From assembly GCA_964616165.1 (NCBI GenBank), contig CAZTTS010000010.1, forward strand, positions 1-33,177: 33,177 nt of DNA, in the 5' to 3' direction. The notes beneath the pieces are model-generated. The model was not told the origin of the DNA and did not search any database. It saw only the letters and a program-made list of their open reading frames with translations. Numbering within the stretch: the stretch's first letter is position 1; each line of letters starts with the position of its first letter. Shown here in pieces: positions 1 to 7,571 of the stretch. This DNA is from CAZCCM01 sp964616165 (lineage in GTDB: Bacteria > Bacillota > Clostridia > TANB77 > CAG-508). Position numbers and translations under genes: made by a program.

Positions 1-270
1 AGTGTGATATATACACCTACAATACTAGATTGGTCAGGAAGCAAACTTTCAAAAAGAATGTATGTTGGCAATGAAGCTTATAGAGAATTTTTAAAAGAAG
101 GATTAATAAACTATTCAGAATTTTATAATCAATATGGTGAAGTTGGGTTTGAAAGAATATATAATGAGATACACGAATGGATAAAAGACCCTAAAAGATT
201 TATTAGAGATTATACCATTGAATATATGGACGCAGTTCTGAGAGGCGAGGAAATAACTAAACTAAACTAA
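1..270 (+). CDS. C-terminal fragment of a class I aminoacyl-tRNA synthetase-like protein (5' end outside window)
   Basis: The reading frame is open from base 1, so the gene starts upstream and only about 89 C-terminal residues are visible, ending with TAA at 268-270. Near the start of the visible part is the stretch LDWSGSKLSKRMYV. Its KLSKR core resembles the KMSKS signature of class I aminoacyl-tRNA synthetases and related nucleotidyl transferases. The rest is a charged helical tail with aromatic residues. The HIGH motif and the catalytic domain would lie upstream, so neither identity nor substrate can be fixed from this window. It could equally be a synthetase-like paralogue that does not charge tRNA. 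A terminator hairpin follows directly, so it is not co-transcribed with rbgA by default. Confidence 0.45.
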   Translation, partial: SVIYTPTILDWSGSKLSKRMYVGNEAYREFLKEGLINYSEFYNQYGEVGFERIYNEIHEWIKDPKRFIRDYTIEYMDAVLRGEEITKLN

Positions 271-296
271 AAAAAGGCTTATCAAAGTCTTTTTTA
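271..296 (+). terminator. Rho-independent terminator after the truncated gene
   Basis: AAAAAGGCTT (271-280) pairs with AAGTCTTTTT (285-294), with one G-U wobble around a 4-base loop, and runs into a T tract. It lies immediately after the TAA at 270 and just before the rbgA promoter. Confidence 0.65.
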
Positions 297-309
297 ATCG
301 TGGTATAAT
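279..309 (+). promoter_or_regulatory. Extended -10 promoter for the rbgA operon
   Basis: TGG-TATAAT (301-309) is a perfect -10 hexamer with the TGn extension. A poor -35 (TTATCA, 279-284) lies 19 bases upstream and overlaps the terminator hairpin, which fits extended -10 promoters that need little -35 contact. The expected start of transcription is near 316, giving a roughly 20-base leader with AGAGG (322-326) before the ATG at 335. Confidence 0.6.
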
Positions 310-334
310 ATAACTAATTAAAGAGGTAATAATT

Positions 335-1303
335 ATGGAAAATAAAACAAATATAAACTGGTATCCAGGTCATATGTTTAAAACAAAGAAAGAATTACAA
401 GATGATATATCTGTTACTGATTTAGTAATAGAGCTTTTGGATGCTAGAATACCTTTATCTTCAAGGAATCCAGATATTTATTCAATGACAGAAAATAAAA
501 GAAGAATTATTATATTAAATAAAAAAGATTTAGCAGATAGTAGTGTAAATAAGATGTGGCAAGAATATTTTTCTAATCAAGCACCAACATTACTTCTAAA
601 CTCAGAAGAAAATAAAGAAGTAAAAAATGTACTTAAATTAGTTGATGAAATAATGGCTGATAAGATTAAAAAAGATCAAGAAAAAGGTATTAAATTCCCT
701 ATTATTAGATTAATGATAGTTGGAGTTCCTAATGTTGGTAAATCTTCATTTATAAATCGCCTAGCAAATAGAAAAACAATGGAAGTGGGAGATAAACCAG
801 GAGTTACAAAGAGAAAGCAATGGATAAGGATTGACAATAATAAAGAACTATTAGACACTCCAGGGATATTATGGCCAAGATTTGATAATAAAGAAACAGG
901 ACTTCATTTAGCAATAGTTAGTTGTATAAAAGATAGTTTAGTTGATGAAATGGATATGGCATTAAAGCTTTTAGAAAGTTTAATTTTAAATTACCCTGAT
1001 AATTTAGCAACAAGATATAATATAGGAAAAGAAGTAAAAGAATTTTTAGAAGATATGGAAGATAAAAGTTTCCAAGAAAATAAATTTGCTACTATTTCTT
1101 TTAATATATTTAAGAATTTATCTAGCTTAAAAATAGACAAACATAAATTATACAAATTACTTTTAGTTATTGGTCATAAAAAGAATATATATAAACAAAA
1201 TCAAGAAATAGATGAAGAAAGAGTATGTAGAATGCTAGTAGATGATTTTAGAAAAGGAAGATTAGGAAGGATAAGCTTAGAAAGACCAGGTGAAAATGTT
1301 TAG
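335..1303 (+). CDS. rbgA: Ribosome biogenesis GTPase RbgA/YlqF
   Basis: Circularly permuted GTPase of the YlqF/RbgA family, which acts late in 50S subunit assembly. The motif order is diagnostic: the N-terminal signature WYPGHMFKTKKEL (9-21) comes first, then G4 NKKD (62-65), then the P-loop GVPNVGKS (130-137), the G2-like GVTKRKQW and G3 DTPG (174-177). The C-terminal RNA-binding region (about 225-322) is helical, and the protein is somewhat longer than the roughly 280 residues of Bacillus RbgA. The start ATG has AGAGG upstream. It is the first gene of a run whose next gene, mrnC, overlaps its stop codon, so ribosome assembly and 23S rRNA end-processing are linked here. The family call is secure. 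Confidence 0.95.
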   Translation: MENKTNINWYPGHMFKTKKELQDDISVTDLVIELLDARIPLSSRNPDIYSMTENKRRIIILNKKDLADSSVNKMWQEYFSNQAPTLLLNSEENKEVKNVLKLVDEIMADKIKKDQEKGIKFPIIRLMIVGVPNVGKSSFINRLANRKTMEVGDKPGVTKRKQWIRIDNNKELLDTPGILWPRFDNKETGLHLAIVSCIKDSLVDEMDMALKLLESLILNYPDNLATRYNIGKEVKEFLEDMEDKSFQENKFATISFNIFKNLSSLKIDKHKLYKLLLVIGHKKNIYKQNQEIDEERVCRMLVDDFRKGRLGRISLERPGENV

Positions 1304-1691
1304 TATTGATAAAGATGAACAAGAAATACATATGATGAACCCATTAGTTTGGGCATATATTGGTGATTCTATTTATGAAATATATATAAAACAATCTTTA
1401 ATAGAAAAAACAGACCATAAACCGCATAAACTGCATATTTTAACATCAAAGGTTGTTAATGCAAAAACACAATCAGAAACATTAGAAAAAATAGAAAAAT
1501 ATTTAACAGAAGAAGAAAAAGAAATTGTAAGAAGAGGAAGAAATGCAAAGAATTATCATGTGCCTAAGAGTGCATCAATTGAAGAGTATGCTAAATCAAC
1601 AGCATTTGAAGCATTGATAGGTTATTTGTATTTAACTCAAAAATTTGATAGATTAAAAGAAATATTAAAATATACAGAAGAAAATATATAA
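1296..1691 (+). CDS. mrnC: Mini-ribonuclease 3 (23S rRNA maturation)
   Basis: Mini-III is a short RNase III catalytic domain without a dsRNA-binding domain; in Firmicutes it trims 23S rRNA precursor ends. The visible signature is NPLVWAYIGDSIYE, with its conserved Asp, then the basic HKLH...VVNAKTQ region, the RRGRNAK loop, and STAFEALIGYLYL carrying the second conserved acid. The length of about 131 residues is normal for the family. I chose ATG 1296 because AGGTGA at 1288-1293 puts a Shine-Dalgarno core just upstream; a GTG at 1290 in the same frame is the alternative. Both overlap the rbgA stop at 1301-1303, implying translational coupling. In Bacillus mrnC lies next to cysS, so this rbgA neighbourhood is different. 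Confidence 0.9.
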   Translation: MFSIDKDEQEIHMMNPLVWAYIGDSIYEIYIKQSLIEKTDHKPHKLHILTSKVVNAKTQSETLEKIEKYLTEEEKEIVRRGRNAKNYHVPKSASIEEYAKSTAFEALIGYLYLTQKFDRLKEILKYTEENI

Positions 1692-1709
1692 AATTTAAGG
1701 AGGATAAAC

Positions 1710-2243
1710 ATGAAAGTAAATATTGTAGCAAAAGATATTAAGCCAACAGAAGCAATTGATGATTACACAAATAAAAAACTAGAAAGAATACAAAAATATT
1801 TTGATCAAGATATTAATGCAGAAGTTACCTTAAGGGAAGAAGGTAATGTTCAAATAGTAGAAATGACAGTAGCTGTAAGAAGATCTGTTTTTAGATCTAT
1901 AGCAGAAGGAAAAGATATATATGCAGCTATTGATACAAATATAGATATTTTAGAGGGGCAAATAAGAAAAGCTAAAACAATAAGAGAAAGAAGAAGAAGA
2001 GAAGCTAGTCCTGAAATTGAATACACAGAAATAGATGAAGAATTTATGGATATAACAGATGAGATTATAAGATATGCAACATATGATTTAAAACCACTTG
2101 CTCCAGAAGATGCAAAAATGATTTTATCAGAACATAAAAAACATATTTTTATGCCATTTATTAATTTACAAACAGGAGCTGTTAATGTTATATATAAATT
2201 AAAAGATGGTAAAAATTATGGTTTAATTGAACCAGAAGATTAA
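1710..2243 (+). CDS. hpf: Ribosome hibernation promoting factor, long form
   Basis: The long HPF binds the 30S decoding region and dimerises ribosomes into inactive 100S particles in stationary phase. The N-terminal S30AE domain (about 1-105) begins MKVNIVAKDIKPTEAI and contains the beta-alpha pattern plus a basic RRRR patch near residue 96. After a linker, the C-terminal dimerisation domain (about 120-177) ends with the typical TGAVNVIYKLKDGKNYGLIEP-like close. The 177-residue length matches the long form rather than the short enterobacterial HPF/YfiA. AAGGAGG (1697-1703) lies 6 bases before the ATG. It follows mrnC by 18 bases in the same operon. No separate promoter is evident. Confidence 0.95.
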   Translation: MKVNIVAKDIKPTEAIDDYTNKKLERIQKYFDQDINAEVTLREEGNVQIVEMTVAVRRSVFRSIAEGKDIYAAIDTNIDILEGQIRKAKTIRERRRREASPEIEYTEIDEEFMDITDEIIRYATYDLKPLAPEDAKMILSEHKKHIFMPFINLQTGAVNVIYKLKDGKNYGLIEPED

Positions 2244-2275
2244 TATAAAAGATAATATAAAGGATAAAGGGAAAG

Positions 2276-3157
2276 ATGTATAAATTAATTGCCATTGATT
2301 TAGATGGTACCCTATTAAATGAATATAGTATGATTCCAGAATCTACTATTGAAGTATTAAGAAAAGCAAAAGACTTAGGAGTAGAAATAGTTTTAGCTTC
2401 AGGAAGACCTGCAAATTCTATAATAACTTTTGCTCAAAACATTGGTATTGATAATTATTTAATTGCAGGAAATGGATCATTACTTTATGATATTCAAAAT
2501 GAAGAAAACATATTTGATGCATTTTTTAGCAAAGAACAAGCATTACAGATAGCAGATATTTGTGATGAAAATTCAATATACTATAATGCATATACAGAAA
2601 GAGAAATAGTGGCAGATTCATTAAAATATAACGTATTAATATATGAAAAAGAAAATTTAACAAAACCAGAAGGTCAAAGAACACATATAAATATAGTACC
2701 AAATATTAGAGAATATATTAGTGATTCTAGTTGTGATGAATATCTAAAAATGACCATATGTGATGAATCTAAAATTGTTTTTGATAATGTGTTAAGAAAA
2801 TTAGAACAAGTTGATAATATTGAAATATTAAAACCAGAATGGATGTCAAAAAAATATTTTAAGCATGGAACTTCTGAATTTTCTTTACAATATTATTTTT
2901 CAGAAATAACAAAGAAAAATATCAATAAATGGGTTGCATTAGAAGAATTGGCTAAAAGATTAAATATAAAAAGAGAAGAAATTATAGCAATAGGCGACAA
3001 TGTAAATGATGAAGCAATGATAAAAAATGCTGGTTTAGGAATTGCTATGGAAAATGCTACAGATGAAATTAAAAACATTGCTGACTATATTACAGATTCA
3101 TATACAGATGAAGGTGTGAAAAAAGCAATAGAAAAATTTATTATAAATAAAGAATAG
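2276..3157 (+). CDS. Cof-type HAD hydrolase (sugar/nucleotide phosphatase family)
   Basis: Haloacid dehalogenase phosphatase of the Cof/YidA subfamily with a type IIB cap. Motif I is DLDGTLL (nucleophile D8, acid/base D10), motif II ASGRP near residue 42, and motif IV GDNVNDEAM near residue 241, followed by the characteristic GIAMENATDEIK. The 293-residue length is usual. The substrate cannot be predicted: family members dephosphorylate sugar phosphates, FMN or pyridoxal phosphate with low specificity. AAAGGG just before the ATG acts as the ribosome binding site. It sits 32 bases after hpf and 23 bases before another HAD-fold gene, in one co-directional run. Confidence 0.9.
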   Translation: MYKLIAIDLDGTLLNEYSMIPESTIEVLRKAKDLGVEIVLASGRPANSIITFAQNIGIDNYLIAGNGSLLYDIQNEENIFDAFFSKEQALQIADICDENSIYYNAYTEREIVADSLKYNVLIYEKENLTKPEGQRTHINIVPNIREYISDSSCDEYLKMTICDESKIVFDNVLRKLEQVDNIEILKPEWMSKKYFKHGTSEFSLQYYFSEITKKNINKWVALEELAKRLNIKREEIIAIGDNVNDEAMIKNAGLGIAMENATDEIKNIADYITDSYTDEGVKKAIEKFIINKE

Positions 3158-3180
3158 AAAGAATAGAACAAGGAGAAAAT

Positions 3181-3792
3181 ATGCAAAAGAACTTAGGTGT
3201 AGATGTTGATGGAGTGATAACAAATATTCAAGATTTCATATTTGAATTTGGAGCAAAATATGCTTATGATGGAGATTTTGATTTAGCAAATTTAAATAAA
3301 GACTCTTACGATTCTGCTGTAACTTTTAACTGGTGTAGAGAAACAGATAATAATTTTTGGCAACAAATGTTAGAAAAATATTCTAGAGAAGAAAGACCGA
3401 GGCAATTAGTATCAGAGGTTTTATATAAAATAAAAGAAGCTGATTGGAAAATACATATAATTACGGCAAGAAAATCTATAAAAGAAGAGGATATCAAAGA
3501 AAGAAAAATTGAAAAAATATTAGAAAATTGGTTAGAAGAGCATGACATACCATATGATGTTTTAGTTTTTACAGGAAACAGTAAGGTAGATGCTCTAAAA
3601 GAACATCAAATAGATATAATGATTGAAGATAGCCCAAGCAATATTGAGGAATTAAGAAAAATATGCCCTATTATTGTATTTGATGCTATGTATAATAAAG
3701 AGTGTAATGGAGAGGATTTAGTAAGAGTAAACTCTTGGTATGAAATACTTCATTATTTAGAAAAAGTTTTTGAAAAACAACAAGAAGATTAG
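3181..3792 (+). CDS. HAD-fold 5'-nucleotidase-like phosphatase (NT5C/YqfW type)
   Basis: A second HAD protein, unrelated in cap type to its neighbour. It starts with LGVDVDGVI (D8, D10 as nucleophile and acid/base), continues with IITARKS as motif II, and has IEDSPSN as the metal-binding motif. This arrangement fits the 5'(3')-deoxyribonucleotidase/YqfW family, whose members are small (about 190-200 residues) and lack a large cap. The true substrate is unknown. AAGGAGA (3170-3176) precedes the ATG. The 3' end overlaps a possible TTG start of the next gene, but the more likely start of that gene lies 29 bases beyond this stop. Confidence 0.8.
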   Translation: MQKNLGVDVDGVITNIQDFIFEFGAKYAYDGDFDLANLNKDSYDSAVTFNWCRETDNNFWQQMLEKYSREERPRQLVSEVLYKIKEADWKIHIITARKSIKEEDIKERKIEKILENWLEEHDIPYDVLVFTGNSKVDALKEHQIDIMIEDSPSNIEELRKICPIIVFDAMYNKECNGEDLVRVNSWYEILHYLEKVFEKQQED

Positions 3793-3820
3793 AAAACAAT
3801 ATAAAATAGAAAGGTATAAA

Positions 3821-4780
3821 ATGTATATATTGGTAGCTTTATGTCTTATACTTTTCTTGTTTTTAATTTATACGATTATTGACAATCTAAGGATTAAAAT
3901 TAGGAAAGTAGACATTAAATTAGTAGATACAAAAGCAAAAGAAAAGTCGAAGAAGTTTAAGATATTACATATCTCAGATTTTCACAATCAAAATTGGGGG
4001 AAAGATAATAAATATTTATTAGATAAGATAAATACTATACATCCTGATTATATATTTATTACAGGGGACCTTATAGATCGCAAAACTACTGATGTAGAGG
4101 TTGTATATAAATTTATAGATGATTTAAATGAAATTTTAAACAAGAAAGAAAAACAAAAAAACTATAAATCTAAAATATTTTATGTTTATGGTAATCATGA
4201 AAAAAGTAAATCTGATGATATTATAATAGATTATGAAAAGACTTTAAAATCAAAGAATGTGAGTATCTTAAAAGATGATGTAAAACAAATTCATTTAAAT
4301 AATCGTCAAATTAACATAATTGGCTTAGATGATCCGTTTAAAGAACTATTTTACACAATAAATAATACAGATAAATTAAAAGTTAGTATTTTAGATTTTT
4401 TTAATAAAGAAAATGATTCGAATAAAGAAAATTTAAAAATTATTGATGAAAAAACAAATAAACTTCTTAATAAAAATAAAGAAGAATTAGATAAAGGTTT
4501 TAATATTCTTCTAACTCATAGACCAGAAGCTTTTCCTGTGTATAAGAACTATAATATTGATCTAGTTCTAGCAGGTCATGCTCATGGAGGACTATTTAGG
4601 CTACCATTTACCAATATAAGTTTAATAGCTCCTAATCAAAGCCTATTTCCACAATATACTAAGGGCCCATATATAGAAAATAATACTGTAATGTATGTTA
4701 GTCTAGGTTTAGGCCATTCAGTAATTCCTTTTAGAATTTTTGCAGGTCCTGAATTAATTGAAATTACGATTGAAATTTAA
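3821..4780 (+). CDS. Membrane-anchored calcineurin-like metallophosphoesterase (YkuE/YkoQ-like)
   Basis: One N-terminal transmembrane helix (about residues 2-20) is followed by a metallophosphoesterase domain. All metal-binding motifs are visible: ISDFH (D53, H55), GDLID (82-86), GNHE (124-127), LTHRPE (H233) and GHAHGG (252-257). The GHxHGG ending and the single anchor resemble YkuE/YkoQ-type proteins, some of which act on lipid-linked phosphates, but the substrate here is not known. An insert rich in Asn and Lys lies at about 190-225. I chose ATG 3821 because AGAAAGG sits 6 bases upstream; an in-frame TTG at 3770 would add 17 basic residues and overlap the previous gene. It is the last gene of the rbgA run. 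Confidence 0.85.
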   Translation: MYILVALCLILFLFLIYTIIDNLRIKIRKVDIKLVDTKAKEKSKKFKILHISDFHNQNWGKDNKYLLDKINTIHPDYIFITGDLIDRKTTDVEVVYKFIDDLNEILNKKEKQKNYKSKIFYVYGNHEKSKSDDIIIDYEKTLKSKNVSILKDDVKQIHLNNRQINIIGLDDPFKELFYTINNTDKLKVSILDFFNKENDSNKENLKIIDEKTNKLLNKNKEELDKGFNILLTHRPEAFPVYKNYNIDLVLAGHAHGGLFRLPFTNISLIAPNQSLFPQYTKGPYIENNTVMYVSLGLGHSVIPFRIFAGPELIEITIEI

Positions 4781-4846
4781 GAGTTTTTATTTATTTATAA
4801 GTGATTATATTTGATAAAAACTAAAGGCCGAAATTATATTTTTAAA

Positions 4847-4875
4847 TTGATTTTCAATACTACTAGTGATAAAAT
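4847..4875 (+). promoter_or_regulatory. Putative promoter immediately upstream of the DUF2238 gene
   Basis: TTGATT (4847-4852) and TAAAAT (4870-4875) are separated by 17 bases. Counting about 7 bases downstream puts the transcription start at or next to the ATG at 4882, so the mRNA could be leaderless. The prediction rests on hexamer match alone in very AT-rich DNA. Confidence 0.4.
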
Positions 4876-4881
4876 TAAATC

Positions 4882-5664
4882 ATGAAAAATAAAGGAATAA
4901 AGAAGACTAAAGATAAAGAATTAAAACAAATAAAAAAAGAAAAAGATAAAAAAGATAATAAGTATAGTTTTATAAAAGTATTTAATTTTATTTTAATAAA
5001 TGCTTTTAGACTGGTACTTATTTTTTTACTTGTAAGTGCAATAATTAGAGGAGATAAGGAAGCTATACTATTAGTATTTCTATCATCAATTACTTCGTTT
5101 TATAAAGAACTTGTTTATTTAATTACAAAAATAAGAATATCTATAGTAATGCAAATAGTTTTTACAACTTTCATAATACTTGCTATATTATTTGGAACAC
5201 TAATGGGGGTATATGACAAAATTATATGGTGGGACACAATATTACATGGGATTTCTGGAGTACTTCTTGTTTTTGCAGCTTTAATGGCTTTAGCAATGAT
5301 GAGAAATAAAAATCCTGAATTGAATTATTCAGTAGGTTTGGTAATATCATTTTCGTTCTTTTTTGCAATGACAGCTGGAATAATTTGGGAATTATTAGAA
5401 TTTAGTGCTGATACTTTTTTAGGATTGAATGCACAAAGAGCAAAGGGAGTTGAATATGGCGTATTAGATACAATGTTAGACATTGTTGCAAATACAGTTG
5501 GAGCTTTTATTACTTCTTTAGGACTATTTTTGTACTTAAGAAAATTAAATAAAGATGAAATACATAAATTTTTAGAAGACTGGTTTTTAATTCCTGAAAA
5601 GAAAGAAATAAGAGGAAAGAAAATATTAAAAAAGCATAAGAAAAAATTAAAAAATATGAAATAA
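4882..5664 (+). CDS. DUF2238/YjdF-like multi-pass membrane protein
   Basis: A very lysine-rich cytoplasmic N-terminus (residues 1-28) precedes about six hydrophobic segments and a basic C-terminal tail. The motifs WWDTILHG, IIWELLEFSAD and DTMLDIVANTVGA put acidic and aromatic residues at membrane borders and match the DUF2238/YjdF family, which distantly resembles VanZ-like membrane proteins. Function is unknown. No Shine-Dalgarno sequence is present before the ATG (the upstream bases are ATAAAATTAAATC), yet no later Met occurs before the transmembrane region, so the start is probably right and translation initiation is unusual. The stop codon lies inside the first copy of a 22-bp tandem repeat. 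Confidence 0.7.
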   Translation: MKNKGIKKTKDKELKQIKKEKDKKDNKYSFIKVFNFILINAFRLVLIFLLVSAIIRGDKEAILLVFLSSITSFYKELVYLITKIRISIVMQIVFTTFIILAILFGTLMGVYDKIIWWDTILHGISGVLLVFAALMALAMMRNKNPELNYSVGLVISFSFFFAMTAGIIWELLEFSADTFLGLNAQRAKGVEYGVLDTMLDIVANTVGAFITSLGLFLYLRKLNKDEIHKFLEDWFLIPEKKEIRGKKILKKHKKKLKNMK

Positions 5665-5768
5665 TATAAATCTAAATATAAAATAATATAAATCTAAATA
5701 TAAAATAATATAAATCTAAATATAAAATAATATAAAAAATATAAATATAAATATAAATATAAATATAA
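5661..5768. repeat. 22-bp tandem repeat (3.5 copies) followed by hexamer repeat
   Basis: Three exact copies of a 22-bp unit beginning ATAATATAAATCTAAA occupy 5661-5682, 5683-5704 and 5705-5726, with a partial fourth to 5736. About four and a half copies of ATAAAT (5741-5768) follow. The array contains no G and covers the stop codon of the DUF2238 gene. There are no spacers between units, so it is not a CRISPR. It looks like slippage-prone minisatellite DNA filling the intergenic space before 5799. Confidence 0.9.
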
Positions 5769-5798
5769 GTAAATTTAATTGAAAAATGGAGGGGAAGT

Positions 5799-6575
5799 AT
5801 GAAAAAACTGTTAATGGGTATTATTGTTATAATAGTGCTACTTGTTGTTTTAGGAGGAGTATTTTTCTTAATGGATAAAGCTGAATACTTTAGCAAAGGA
5901 GAAACAAATTTTACGATTGATGAAGATATGGGAGAAGGAATTACACGTAAAATAGGATTAGGATATATAATGTATACAAGAAATACGGGTTTTCCTACAA
6001 ATCCCAAAGATAATATAATAACATCGTGGTTTAATGCAATTAAGAGAGATGAAGCGCTAGAAATATTATTAGGAGAAGACTTGCTTTTTGAAGACCTAAA
6101 TAAAGAAGAAAATCAAATAGTTAAATATTATTCTTATTTAATAATGTCAAGCTTAAACTCTGAGAGTGAAAGATTTAAAATTGCTGATACAAATACAATT
6201 TTAGTAAATTTTAATAATTTAGAAAATTTAAAAACAGGTGAGAAAATATCAAAACCTGTAATAGCTGCTATTAAAGAGATGTTAGTTGAAAAATTAAATA
6301 ATTCTAATATAAAAATAGAAAATAGCAGTATTGAAGAAGTAGATCGAGATAAAAAAATACAATCTGTTGTGGTTCAAGGAACAACAGCTGGGATATATGT
6401 AGATGTAAGAAGAATTGACGGTAAGTCTGAAATAGAAGTAGAATTAGTTCAAAAAGAGGTTGTGCTTTTTCAAGTTAAAACTTCAGAAAAAGTTGTTCTT
6501 AAATATAGTTTTAATTTAAACTTGATTGATCATTCTAAAGATGGAGATATTTTTCTATTAATTAAAGAAAACTAA
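5799..6575 (+). CDS. Unknown membrane-anchored extracytoplasmic protein
   Basis: I do not recognise this gene with confidence. It encodes 258 residues with an N-terminal transmembrane helix or uncleaved signal anchor (about 4-25, MKKLLMGIIVIIVLLVVLGG) and a polar remainder predicted outside the membrane. The segment RKIGLGYIMYTRN (about 50-62) resembles the YGVGYKIIVYNK segment at the same distance from the anchor in the protein at 20259, so the two may be distant members of one family. The C-terminal half alternates short strands and helices without cysteines. GGAGGGG (5788-5794) is a strong ribosome binding site. It ends 18 bases before folD and probably shares its transcript. Confidence 0.65.
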   Translation: MKKLLMGIIVIIVLLVVLGGVFFLMDKAEYFSKGETNFTIDEDMGEGITRKIGLGYIMYTRNTGFPTNPKDNIITSWFNAIKRDEALEILLGEDLLFEDLNKEENQIVKYYSYLIMSSLNSESERFKIADTNTILVNFNNLENLKTGEKISKPVIAAIKEMLVEKLNNSNIKIENSSIEEVDRDKKIQSVVVQGTTAGIYVDVRRIDGKSEIEVELVQKEVVLFQVKTSEKVVLKYSFNLNLIDHSKDGDIFLLIKEN

Positions 6576-6593
6576 AAAAAATAAAGGATGAAT

Positions 6594-7472
6594 ATGGATA
6601 ATAATAAAAATATTAATATGAATATTAATATGAATATTAATAAAATATTAGACGGAAAAATTATAAGAGATAATACTTTAAAGTCTTTAAAGGAATATAT
6701 TGATTTTAATAAAGCAAAAATTTCTTTTACTATAATTACAATTGGAGAAAATGAAGCATCTAAAATATATATTAAACAAAAAGAGAAAATGGCTGAAAAT
6801 ATTGGAATTAAGTGCAATGTTTTAGTTTTTCCTGAAAATATTACAACAGATGAGCTATTAATAGTAATTAAGGAATTAAATGAAGATATATCTGTTAATG
6901 GTATAATCATTCAATTACCTATGCCCAAATCAATTGACAAAATTAAAGTTTTAAACTCTATTGACTATAAAAAGGATATAGATGGCCTAACAAATATAAA
7001 TTTAGGTAAATTAATAAATAATGAAATAGGACTATATCCTGCAACAGCTCAAGGTATTATAAAATTATTAGATTATTATAATATTCCAATAGAAGGGAAA
7101 AATGTTTTAATTATTAATAGAAGTACATTAGTAGGGAAACCTTTATCATTAATGTTTTTAGATAGAAGTGCTACTGTAACAATAGCACATTCTAAAACTA
7201 TAAATTTAAATAGTAGATTAAAAGAATTTGATATAATTGTTTCTGCAGTTGGGAAAAAAGATCTTGTTAAAAAAGAATATGTAAATAAAGATGCGATTTT
7301 AATAGATGTTGGAGTTACTAGAATTAATAATAAAATTTATGGAGATATAGAAGATGCTCTTAAAGCAAGAAATATAGCAACACCAACTATTGGTGGAGTA
7401 GGCCCTTTAACAATAGCAATGCTTGCTAATAATATAGTAGAAGCACATAAACTTCAACAAAATAAATTATGA
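6594..7472 (+). CDS. folD: Bifunctional methylenetetrahydrofolate dehydrogenase/cyclohydrolase FolD
   Basis: FolD interconverts 5,10-methylene-, methenyl- and 10-formyl-tetrahydrofolate with NADP. Visible motifs, numbered from ATG 6594: YIKQK with the catalytic Lys near 63, QLPMPK, DIDG (D130), NRSTLVGKP of the Rossmann fold, IDVGV, and GGVGPLT near the C-terminus. Two normally conserved stretches differ: PATA (149-152) replaces the common PCTP, and TPTIGGVG replaces TPVPGGVG. The N-terminus has extra Asn/Met/Ile residues encoded by a 12-bp repeat (about 6609-6640). AAAGG (6583-6587) is 6 bases from ATG 6594 and directly abuts the alternative ATG 6588, so I prefer the former. Length is otherwise normal. 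Confidence 0.92.
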   Translation: MDNNKNINMNINMNINKILDGKIIRDNTLKSLKEYIDFNKAKISFTIITIGENEASKIYIKQKEKMAENIGIKCNVLVFPENITTDELLIVIKELNEDISVNGIIIQLPMPKSIDKIKVLNSIDYKKDIDGLTNINLGKLINNEIGLYPATAQGIIKLLDYYNIPIEGKNVLIINRSTLVGKPLSLMFLDRSATVTIAHSKTINLNSRLKEFDIIVSAVGKKDLVKKEYVNKDAILIDVGVTRINNKIYGDIEDALKARNIATPTIGGVGPLTIAMLANNIVEAHKLQQNKL

Positions 7473-7571
7473 AGGCTTTAGTTTAAATAAAAAAATAAAT
7501 AAAAAACATTTAAATAAATAAAAAATATTCAAAAAAATAAAAAAATGAAAATTAAATTTGATAGGTGAAAT

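Noticed and set aside
4782..4822. Inverted repeat AGTTTTTAT/ATAAAAACT as terminator
   Set aside because: The 9-bp stem is almost all A-T with a 23-base loop and no T run after it, so a functional terminator is doubtful.
5661..5768. Possible CRISPR array
   Set aside because: Repeat units are directly adjacent without unique spacers, contain no G, have no dyad symmetry and no cas gene is nearby.
5672..6007. Minus-strand open frame of 111 codons across the tandem repeat
   Set aside because: Its N-terminal half is antisense to the 5799 gene and its C-terminal half is translated repeat DNA (Tyr-Ile runs); no ribosome binding site or domain.
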